From: CAZJUO01 sp964549245
Lineage (GTDB): Bacteria > Patescibacteriota > Patescibacteriia > UBA10025 > JAHIVO01
NCBI GenBank assembly: GCA_964549245.1
Contig: CAZJUO010000059.1
Span: 1-8,081, forward strand
Reading direction: 5' to 3'
DNA: 8,081 nt
Shown here: in pieces, positions 1 through 5,464 of the stretch
Layout: each line of letters begins with the position of its first letter
Numbering within the stretch: the first letter of the stretch is position 1
Position numbers and translations under genes: made by a program
The notes under the pieces: generated by a model
Databases searched by the model: none
The model's input: the letters and a program-made list of their open reading frames with translations, nothing else
Told to the model about the DNA's origin: nothing

Positions 1-90
1 ATATTTAACCCTTTGAGTATATCATTTGTCGCATTTTTAATGGGAATTATGCGGAGTGGTCGGAGATTATTATCCCCGGGTCTTATCGTC

Positions 91-495
91 TTATCGACCG
101 TCTAGAATAGAGCTTTTGTATTGCCCAGGCTGGAAAGCCTTGAGGCGAATAACGGGTGTAATCAAACCTCGTTTTTTGAGCTCCGCGGCCAAATGTTCCG
201 TAAAGGCCTGCTGGTCGTAACCAAGACAGATGATATCGGGCTGTTCCTCTACGATAATCTTTAACTTATCGGCGTGATGTCCGAGTACGGCTTTATCGAC
301 TATTGGCAAGTTTTGGACAGCTGTGAGGCGCTGCTGCTCATTATTGCGAGGGCGATGGCCTTTTACTGCCCGTACGGTTTTATCACGGGCGATGACTACG
401 ATCAAAAAACCACCCTTGGTTTTTGCCTGCTGAAACAGGTCCAGATGGCCAGGATGAAGACTGTCGAAAGTGCCTGTGACCAGTACTTTTTTCAT
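91..495 (-). CDS. RibL-like nucleotidyltransferase (adenylyl/cytidylyltransferase family), possible FAD synthetase
   Basis: A 134-residue protein of the HxGH nucleotidyltransferase superfamily, of typical length for RibL/TagD-type enzymes. Seen: GTFDSLHPGH at residues 8-17, with the HPGH (14-17) nucleotide-binding signature; IARDKTVRAVKG at 35-46; RNNEQQRL at 50-57; KPD-like QPDIICLGYDQ at 85-95; and KSSI at 127-130, matching the ISTT-type C-terminal loop. The ALGYDQ-like segment and the VDKAVLG block (66-72) resemble archaeal FMN adenylyltransferase (RibL) more than glycerol-3-phosphate cytidylyltransferase (TagD), so an FMN + ATP to FAD reaction is the best guess. The substrate is not proven. 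The ATG at 493-495 is chosen because the family motif starts eight residues later; the longer frame to 789 runs antisense through the purF start. There is no Shine-Dalgarno site, and a TATAAT box lies six bases upstream, so the mRNA is probably leaderless. The gene is divergent from purF. Confidence 0.88.
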   Translation of the reverse strand: MKKVLVTGTFDSLHPGHLDLFQQAKTKGGFLIVVIARDKTVRAVKGHRPRNNEQQRLTAVQNLPIVDKAVLGHHADKLKIIVEEQPDIICLGYDQQAFTEHLAAELKKRGLITPVIRLKAFQPGQYKSSILDGR

Positions 496-501
496 GTGGT
501 T

Positions 502-510
502 ATTATAGCA
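502..510 (-). promoter_or_regulatory. Extended -10 promoter of the nucleotidyltransferase gene
   Basis: Read on the minus strand, TGCTATAAT is a consensus extended -10 element (TGn followed by TATAAT). It ends six bases before the ATG. No TTGACA-like box sits 16-18 bases upstream; the nearest TTGTCA-like string is 26 bases away. The extended -10 explains how the promoter could work without a -35. Transcription would begin at about the A of the start codon. Confidence 0.7.
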
Positions 511-532
511 GATTCGCGTTACGAGGCTCACT

Positions 533-560
533 TTGACAAAACGCGCATCAGTGATAAGAT
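533..560 (+). promoter_or_regulatory. Promoter of purF (TTGACA, 16-base spacer, TAAGAT)
   Basis: The -35 is TTGACA at 533-538 and the -10 is TAAGAT at 555-560. The same TAAGAT -10 recurs upstream of the genes at 3606 and 5465. It lies back to back with the minus-strand promoter at 502-510, so polymerase on one side could hinder the other. The leader to the ATG at 620 is about 50 bases and A-rich, with GGAGG at 607-611 eight bases before the start. Confidence 0.75.
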
Positions 561-619
561 GAAAGACTCTAGAAAACAAAAGAAAATAGTTATTTAACAA
601 TAAATCGGAGGAATTAAGT

Positions 620-2068
620 ATGTGCGGATTCGTTGGTTTGGCTGGCGGTAGTTCGCCCCAGGAACTAGTTGATGCTTTTCGCAAAGCCATGGGCCGGATA
701 CAGCATCGCGGCCAGGAAAGTGCTGGCGCCTCGTGGAGTGACGGTATCCATGTAGAGGGCACTAAAGATATGGGACTTGTCAATGCCATATTTACGCCGG
801 ATATCCTGAAAAGAATTGAGGCAGATCAAGCCCACATGATTATTGGGCATACGAGATACAGTACAGCTGGCAGCAGCAAGAGAAAGAACGCTCAACCGCA
901 CTGGATTCATCATTTGCGGGGTCGGGTTGCCATCGCTTCGAATGGCGATGTTCCGGATTTAGCCCAGTTAAAACATGCCGCTCAAAAAGTGCGTGGTATT
1001 GTATACCATAGTGATAATGACGCGGAATATATTCTTAAAGAGATCGAATATTTTATTGAACGAGACCGGCCTGACTGGCGCAGTGATTATGTTTACGGCA
1101 TAACCGAAATGATGAAAACATTACGTGGTACATATTCTGCCGGCCTGATTACTGGAACGCAGTTGTATATTTTCCGTGATCCCCACCAAAACAGGCCATT
1201 ATTTATTGGTAAGCGCGGTAAATTATTTGTTGCCGCTTCTGAAACAACGGTTTTTAATGTTTTGGACGCTGAAGTAGAGCGTGAAGTTAAGGGCGGTGAA
1301 ATTATTATCGTTAAACCAGATGGTACCCGATGTTCGGTCCAGGCAGTGCCCCCCAAGAAAAAAGCGCAGTGTATTTTTGAAAAAATATACTTTGCCTACC
1401 CTGATAGTTGCGTTTTTGGCTGTGAAACGTGTGACCGTTTCAGACGTCGATTGGGCGCCAAGATGGCACAACACGAACAGGACTGTTTTGGAGACCGATA
1501 TAAAGCGGATTGCGTGGTCAGCGTACCTGATTCGGGTAATTTTTTCACCGAAACTTACGCTCTGAAGCGTAACCTGCCATTTAGAATCCTGTTTGTTAAG
1601 GAGGTGTATGTTGTTGGCCGTACTTTTATTACGCCGGATCAGGAATTAAGAGCGCAAATAGCAGATCAAAAATATACCAGTTTACAGAGTTTAGCTGAAG
1701 GCATCGAGCTGTCTGATGGTACGATAATTGTTGAAGCGGTAGTTTCAGTGGTGGTAGGAGATGACAGTATTGTCCGTTTAACTACCATGATTATATTGAT
1801 ACGGAAAGTTAAAAATGCAGGCATACAACATATCCATGTCCGGATTAGCGCCCCAAGGATTATTTCGCCTTGTTATTATGGCATTGATATGAAAACATAT
1901 GATGAATTAATCGGCGCCCAATACACTGAAGAGGAAATCCGCCAAAAATTGGGCGTTGACTCACTGCTGTATTTGCCATTAGAAAAGCTGGATGAGGTGA
2001 TTCGCGAAGGAGGAGAAGACCCAGAGGACTATTGCCGCGCTTGTTTTAGCGGCAAGTATCCTATTTAG
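620..2068 (+). CDS. purF: Amidophosphoribosyltransferase, PurF type, with altered PRPP loop
   Basis: A 482-residue protein. The family makes 5-phosphoribosylamine from PRPP and glutamine, the first step of purine synthesis, in the cytosol. Seen: Cys2 after Met1, the N-terminal nucleophile of the class II glutaminase; QHRGQESAG at 28-36; TRYSTAG at 78-84; SNGD at 107-110 where HNGN is usual; DPHQNRPL at 187-194; SVPDSG at 301-306; VGRTFI at 332-337; PCYYGID at 417-423. Cys251, Cys418, Cys472 and Cys475 (CRAC) sit where [4Fe-4S]-type enzymes such as the Bacillus one have cluster ligands. No propeptide precedes Cys2. Odd: the PRPP loop reads DDSIVRLTT (381-389), with Leu387 for the normal glycine, and is preceded by about eight extra valine-rich residues (370-380). 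No other purine gene is in the window. GGAGG lies eight bases before the ATG. The family call is firm; activity on PRPP is uncertain. Confidence 0.87.
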   Translation: MCGFVGLAGGSSPQELVDAFRKAMGRIQHRGQESAGASWSDGIHVEGTKDMGLVNAIFTPDILKRIEADQAHMIIGHTRYSTAGSSKRKNAQPHWIHHLRGRVAIASNGDVPDLAQLKHAAQKVRGIVYHSDNDAEYILKEIEYFIERDRPDWRSDYVYGITEMMKTLRGTYSAGLITGTQLYIFRDPHQNRPLFIGKRGKLFVAASETTVFNVLDAEVEREVKGGEIIIVKPDGTRCSVQAVPPKKKAQCIFEKIYFAYPDSCVFGCETCDRFRRRLGAKMAQHEQDCFGDRYKADCVVSVPDSGNFFTETYALKRNLPFRILFVKEVYVVGRTFITPDQELRAQIADQKYTSLQSLAEGIELSDGTIIVEAVVSVVVGDDSIVRLTTMIILIRKVKNAGIQHIHVRISAPRIISPCYYGIDMKTYDELIGAQYTEEEIRQKLGVDSLLYLPLEKLDEVIREGGEDPEDYCRACFSGKYPI

Positions 2069-2078
2069 TTTTTATATG

Positions 2079-2113
2079 AAACCGTGGTTAGTTTTAGTAG
2101 CCGCGGTTTTTTT
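2079..2113 (+). terminator. Rho-independent terminator after purF
   Basis: A 12-bp hairpin (arms 2079-2090 and 2098-2109, two G-U pairs, 7-base loop) is followed by a T-tract at 2107-2113. It begins 10 bases after the purF stop codon. Confidence 0.88.
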
Positions 2114-2114
2114 A

Positions 2115-2143
2115 TTGACAGGGGCGGGGTAAGGCAGTAAGCT
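2115..2143 (+). promoter_or_regulatory. Promoter of the HD phosphohydrolase gene
   Basis: TTGACA at 2115-2120, a 17-base G-rich spacer, and TAAGCT at 2138-2143. The -35 starts one base after the preceding terminator's T-tract. The -10 is weaker than those of the neighbours. The leader to the ATG at 2183 is about 35 bases. Confidence 0.65.
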
Positions 2144-2182
2144 CTAATAATAAATTGTACTTTGATAAACAGGAGGAAGATA

Positions 2183-3451
2183 ATGCATTCTATGCAAAAA
2201 TCGGCTGATGATGCTTTGCGGGGCGTATTTATCCCAGAAAAAATTTTGCTGATACCTATCTGCGGCTTGGTGGATGTCTCTGCCTATATCCCTATTGTGA
2301 CGCATCCGTATTTCCAACTGCTCAATGAACGGAAACAGCTCGCCTTTGCCTACAAGGTCTTTGCTGGTGCCCGGCATGCCCGATTGGAGCACTGCGTCGG
2401 TACTATGCATTTTATTAGGTTGATGATACGGCATTTTCATATTACCGACCCGGTTATTATCAGAGCGCTGGAAGTTTTTGCCTTATTGCATGATATCGGG
2501 CATATGCCGTTTTGCCATGAATTCGAGCAGATTGCCGGGATCGGGCACAAGGAGGTCAGTTTACAGCGCATTACGGTCATGCGCCATGAAATTTCCCAAT
2601 GTGCTGACTATGATTTAGTAGAGGCGCTATTTCTGAACAACAATCCTTTGAGCCGCTTAGTCACCGATAAAAATTTCGGAGCTGACAAATTGGACTATTT
2701 ACAGCGCGACGCTCACCATACCGGATATAATTTGGTAATACATTACCAAAATATTATCAACTATTTGCAGTATTTGGATGGCGAGCTCGGTATTGACGCT
2801 AAAGCAAAAGAGGAGATTATCAATTATCAGTTCAGCTATTTGCGCATGTATAACCATGTTTACCGCCAGAAGACGGTGAAAACCTTCGCGCGCATGTTCC
2901 AGCGGGCAGTCCTTGATTCTTTTGCGGGCCCTCGGGAAATCAAGCAGCTCTACGGGTATACTGATTCTGAAATATTTGAAAAACTGTATGGGCATTTTTT
3001 GTATGATAAAATCAGGAACCGCCAAGTGCATAAAACCGTCATGGTTTTTAAAATCGCCGGCTATGAGCAGGAAGAGTTGGTTGGCAAGCGGCCTTTTACT
3101 ATCGTTGGCATTGATCCGGCACGCATCCAGCAGTGGAGTCAGCGGATAGAGGATATACAGTTTTTGCTTGAACTGGAAAATGAATTGGCCAAGGAACTTG
3201 GTTTGCTGCGGGGCCAGGCGTTGGTAGTCCAACCCAATTTTGACAGCAAAACAGTGTGTCCTGATGTCAGCCTATACCAGTATAATAGGGGGAAGTTTGC
3301 TTCATTGTTTAATTTGGTACCCTCGCATCCAAATAACCTACAAGAAGCGGTTGATCGCGCCTTTTACATTCGTGTAGTAGTGGACTGCGATTATTTGGAA
3401 CAGGCTCATGATTTTGATTATCACGGTTTTTTCCAAGCTTATTTTGGCTGA
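2183..3451 (+). CDS. HD superfamily phosphohydrolase, COG1078/SAMHD1-like (probable dNTP triphosphohydrolase)
   Basis: A 422-residue protein. Seen, numbered from the ATG at 2183: HARLEHCVG at 65-73; LLHDIGHMPFCHEFE at 101-115; ADKLDYLQRDAHHTG at 167-181. His70, His103, Asp104 and Asp168 are placed like the metal ligands of SAMHD1 (His167, His206, Asp207, Asp311). Tyr172 and Asp176 match its Tyr315 and Asp319, which contact the substrate. From family knowledge, such enzymes cleave dNTPs to deoxynucleoside and triphosphate; substrate and allosteric control here are inferred only. The C-terminal half (about 200-422) is alpha-helical in character and I see no further named domain. The start is ATG 2183 because AGGAGG at 2171-2176 sits six bases upstream. 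The frame is open back to a TTG at 2162, but that would put the ribosome site inside the gene. It is a separate transcription unit between two terminators. Confidence 0.86.
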   Translation: MHSMQKSADDALRGVFIPEKILLIPICGLVDVSAYIPIVTHPYFQLLNERKQLAFAYKVFAGARHARLEHCVGTMHFIRLMIRHFHITDPVIIRALEVFALLHDIGHMPFCHEFEQIAGIGHKEVSLQRITVMRHEISQCADYDLVEALFLNNNPLSRLVTDKNFGADKLDYLQRDAHHTGYNLVIHYQNIINYLQYLDGELGIDAKAKEEIINYQFSYLRMYNHVYRQKTVKTFARMFQRAVLDSFAGPREIKQLYGYTDSEIFEKLYGHFLYDKIRNRQVHKTVMVFKIAGYEQEELVGKRPFTIVGIDPARIQQWSQRIEDIQFLLELENELAKELGLLRGQALVVQPNFDSKTVCPDVSLYQYNRGKFASLFNLVPSHPNNLQEAVDRAFYIRVVVDCDYLEQAHDFDYHGFFQAYFG

Positions 3452-3460
3452 AATGACCAT

Positions 3461-3490
3461 ACCCGTTATACGATATATAGCGGGTTTTTT
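3461..3490 (+). terminator. Rho-independent terminator after the HD gene
   Basis: A 10-bp hairpin (ACCCG arm at 3461-3470, GCGGGT arm at 3476-3485, 5-base loop, one G-U pair) followed by six T (3485-3490). It starts nine bases after the stop. Its ACCCGT and GCGGGTTTTTT blocks recur in the terminator at 5341. Confidence 0.9.
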
Positions 3491-3495
3491 ATTAC

Positions 3496-3524
3496 TTGAC
3501 AAGAAGAAGCAGTTTTTGTAAGAT
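3496..3524 (+). promoter_or_regulatory. Promoter of the 570-residue AT-hook protein gene
   Basis: TTGACA at 3496-3501, a 17-base spacer, TAAGAT at 3519-3524. TTACTTGACA and TAAGATAGCACAA are both repeated exactly in the promoter at 5378-5407. The -35 lies five bases after the previous T-tract. Confidence 0.8.
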
Positions 3525-3561
3525 AGCACAATTGTTTGATAATGATAGTTGTTTGAAAAAA

Positions 3562-3601
3562 CACCTATTTGGTGCACCAATTAACCTATTTTTGTAGGAG
3601 G
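3562..3601 (+). promoter_or_regulatory. Leader with palindrome, direct repeats and a hairpin that could cover the ribosome site
   Basis: TTGGTGCACCAA (3569-3580) is a perfect 12-base palindrome. ACCTATTT occurs at 3563-3570 and again at 3584-3591, exactly 21 bases apart. In RNA, CACC (3562-3565) can pair with GGTG (3571-3574). CCTA (3585-3588) can pair with TAGG (3595-3598), which overlaps the Shine-Dalgarno site AGGAGG at 3596-3601, itself only four bases before the ATG. An operator or translational control site is possible; no function is shown. Confidence 0.4.
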
Positions 3602-3605
3602 AAAA

Positions 3606-5318
3606 ATGCAAAAAGACGGAACAGTGATTGAATTTCAATCGCTGCTACAGATGGCACGCCAGATCTGGAGCGTATGCCAAAGAGTTTTTACTTTAGCGCC
3701 GGAAGGGATGAATGAATCAAATCTACTGCCGCATCATCTTGATACCCCCGGTGTTTATTATGATTTAAACCAAAAGGAGCCCTGGTACGGCCAATCGTTT
3801 GCCGACCTGCTGAATCGGCATTTACCGATCAAGCAGATTTTCGTGGAGTATTTCCAAAACAGTGAGGAAAATCCTGAATTTGCCCTGTGTTTGGAGGAGT
3901 TCATTTCCGCACTGCCTATAGAATACCGGTTGCCAGACCGCTACAACAGTTTTGAAGAGGCGGTTATTCTCTTTTTCTGGGCCACCAAGCAAAAGCCTTT
4001 TTCAGAGCTGGGATTTTACGTGACCAACGATGAGCTGGCCGCAGAAGCCCGAGACGAAGCCGAGGAGCAGGCAGGGGTTGATTCAGTTGAATCGGCTGAC
4101 TGGAAGCGGGTTTTCAAACAAGTTTCCGGCCCGGCTGATTTGGTTGATCGCTATGGCAAGCGCACTGCTCTGCAGCTGCTCGATGAGGCCCAAAAAGCCA
4201 GCGGATCATTTGGCGCCGCTTCCAAGGCTATTGGCAAACCCGCCTATACCTTGGGTCAGTGGAGAAACTACATTAAAAAGATGAAGAGCGGCCGTAAAAC
4301 CGGCCAAAAATCCAAGCAGGGAAAAACCAAGACCAAAGGACGCGGGCGTCCCAAAGGCTCTCATGGCAGGAAAAAGAAAGCGAATATCAAGCAGTCGTCT
4401 GCCGGGCAATCATCTGATGCAACTGCATTATTCGAAGGCCGGGTTGGCCCTACGCAGTTGATTCAGCAAACCGGATCGGTGGACAAAGCCCGTGAAGCTG
4501 TCGCTAAGGTTCTCGAAATCTATGGTAATGACGCCAGAAAAGCAGCCAACGCTCTGGGCAAGCATGAAAATTACTTTTATACTTTGAAGACCAAGCTCAA
4601 TAAAATGAGCGGTCAGACAGGGCGTAAAGGTAAAAAGACACCGCCACCGCCGGATAAAACCGAGAATAAAAATGACCTCACGGTTGATTCGCTGGCCGGC
4701 ATGACTTTCGGCAAACTTAAGGTGAGCGGCACCAGACCCGGGGGTAAAACGTATAAAGTACTGATGGCCCTACGACCTGATGCTGATACTTCAATTAGCG
4801 GGATTAGCCAGCTGGAGGTAGCTCGGCGGTTATTGAAGGCTGGGTCGGTCAAGAACCTGGCGACACAGATTCGAAACGGCGATTCCAAAGACCCGCGGAA
4901 TCCTAACGGAGTAAGCGGCCTTGACGCAAACAGTTTGTCGGTAATCCTTAACAGTAAGCTTGGCATTAAGTCCAGTGACGTTTTCCGGTTTGCTCCAAAC
5001 GAAAGCACTGGTCAGGAGACCACCGAAGATAATAACAGCACTGACAATCAAAGCAAAGGCAACGGGTCAGTCCCCGATTGGCTTACGCAGGAAGGCGCTA
5101 AAGCCTTATTATCCGATCGACAGATCAGTGCTATAGCTGAACAGCTGAAGAAGGTGGGCTTTACCAAAGTTACCAGCCTGGCCGAGTTTTTTAGTTCGGT
5201 TGAAGGTGATGACGAGGACATTACCGGAGCGGCCAAGAAACTTTATGACATTGATGTTATTGCCATTCCTGACGAGGTGTCGTATCTGGAATTACGCCGC
5301 CAATGTATTGGCGAGTGA
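3606..5318 (+). CDS. Unrecognised modular protein with AT-hook motif and duplicated HTH-like domains
   Basis: 570 residues; I do not recognise a family. An N-terminal acidic region (1-160) contains no motif I know. Two related modules follow at 163-226 and 269-334. Both run S-x-D, then F, GP, L-(V/I), then a helix pair ending in AA-x-A-(I/L)-GK and a K-rich KM, resembling a Fis-type helix-turn-helix. Between them lies a basic linker with an AT-hook-like core, GRGRPKGSHGRKKK, at 245-258. After a proline/lysine spacer comes a third globular region (about 357-462), then an Asn/Ser/Thr-rich linker, then a C-terminal module (502-566) shared with the next protein. There is no signal peptide or membrane segment, so it is likely cytosolic or nucleoid-bound. 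DNA binding is inferred from the AT-hook, the HTH-like repeats and the charge. It is monocistronic, with its own promoter and terminator. AGGAGG ends four bases before the ATG. Confidence 0.85.
   Translation: MQKDGTVIEFQSLLQMARQIWSVCQRVFTLAPEGMNESNLLPHHLDTPGVYYDLNQKEPWYGQSFADLLNRHLPIKQIFVEYFQNSEENPEFALCLEEFISALPIEYRLPDRYNSFEEAVILFFWATKQKPFSELGFYVTNDELAAEARDEAEEQAGVDSVESADWKRVFKQVSGPADLVDRYGKRTALQLLDEAQKASGSFGAASKAIGKPAYTLGQWRNYIKKMKSGRKTGQKSKQGKTKTKGRGRPKGSHGRKKKANIKQSSAGQSSDATALFEGRVGPTQLIQQTGSVDKAREAVAKVLEIYGNDARKAANALGKHENYFYTLKTKLNKMSGQTGRKGKKTPPPPDKTENKNDLTVDSLAGMTFGKLKVSGTRPGGKTYKVLMALRPDADTSISGISQLEVARRLLKAGSVKNLATQIRNGDSKDPRNPNGVSGLDANSLSVILNSKLGIKSSDVFRFAPNESTGQETTEDNNSTDNQSKGNGSVPDWLTQEGAKALLSDRQISAIAEQLKKVGFTKVTSLAEFFSSVEGDDEDITGAAKKLYDIDVIAIPDEVSYLELRRQCIGE
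4092..4283 (+). repeat. HTH-like module, copy 1 (residues 163-226)
   Basis: Protein-level repeat of the module at 4410-4607. Shared landmarks are S-x-D at the start, GP-x-x-L in the middle, a G...AASKAIGK helix turn, and a KKM end. The two copies align with only short gaps (two residues after the YG/TG position and one in the AA helix). Confidence 0.65.
4335..4379 (+). other. AT-hook-like DNA-binding motif (residues 244-258)
   Basis: The encoded segment has the R-G-R-P core (246-249) followed by KGSHGRKKK. This is the classic AT-hook arrangement of a GRP core flanked by basic residues, known to bind the minor groove of AT-rich DNA. It lies in a Lys/Gly-rich linker between the two HTH-like modules. 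Confidence 0.75.
4410..4607 (+). repeat. HTH-like module, copy 2 (residues 269-334)
   Basis: Second copy of the module at 4092-4283. It has SSD at its start, GPTQLI at 281-286, an AANALGK turn at 313-319, and ends at NKM (332-334). A further basic GRKGKK segment follows it, as one follows copy 1. Confidence 0.65.
5109..5303 (+). repeat. Shared C-terminal module, copy in the 570-residue protein (residues 502-566)
   Basis: It aligns with residues 715-776 of the next protein with one 3-residue gap. Matching residues (this protein / next) include Leu502/715, Gln506/719, Ala509/722, Lys515/728, Val522/735, Leu525/738, Ala542/752, Lys544/754, Val-Ile 551/761, Asp556/766, Tyr-Leu 560/770 and Leu-Arg 563/773. 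Confidence 0.65.
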
Positions 5319-5340
5319 GGCAATGATCTTTTCTTTAACG

Positions 5341-5372
5341 ACCCGTATCTATTTAATGGATGCGGGTTTTTT
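5341..5372 (+). terminator. Rho-independent terminator after the AT-hook gene
   Basis: A 10-bp hairpin (arms 5341-5350 and 5358-5367, two G-U pairs, 7-base loop) with six T at 5367-5372. It starts 22 bases after the stop and is similar in sequence to the terminator at 3461-3490. Confidence 0.9.
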
Positions 5373-5377
5373 GTTAC

Positions 5378-5407
5378 TTGACAGTTTTGAAAAAAAACTG
5401 ATAAGAT
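5378..5407 (+). promoter_or_regulatory. Promoter of the 788-residue repeat protein gene
   Basis: TTGACA at 5378-5383, an 18-base spacer, TAAGAT at 5402-5407. It shares TTACTTGACA and TAAGATAGCACAA with the promoter at 3496-3524. The leader carries GTTCTTTTACA at 5421-5431, which recurs in the leader at 7898. AAGGAGG at 5454-5460 ends four bases before the ATG. Confidence 0.8.
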
Positions 5408-5464
5408 AGCACAACGATACGTTCTTTTACATTGAAACAAAGTACCAATATATAAGGAGGAGGC

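Noticed and set aside
30..53. Imperfect hairpin CGCAT/ATGCG as a terminator for the minus-strand gene
   Set aside because: Only five paired bases, a 14-base loop, and no T-tract on the minus strand after it. No clear terminator was found in 1-90.
274..597. Plus-strand 107-codon open frame
   Set aside because: Antisense to the nucleotidyltransferase and across both divergent promoters. It has no ribosome site or recognisable protein features.
496..789. N-terminal extension of the minus-strand nucleotidyltransferase to an ATG at 789
   Set aside because: These 98 residues are antisense to the purF start and show no family similarity. The family begins at the ATG at 495, which has a consensus -10 just upstream.
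2162..2182. TTG at 2162 as the start of the HD gene
   Set aside because: It would place the AGGAGG site inside the coding region. ATG 2183 has ideal spacing from it.
3569..3580. TTGGTGCACCAA read as an attachment site or part of a mobile element
   Set aside because: There is no integrase, transposase or flanking repeat in the window. An operator or leader structure is simpler.
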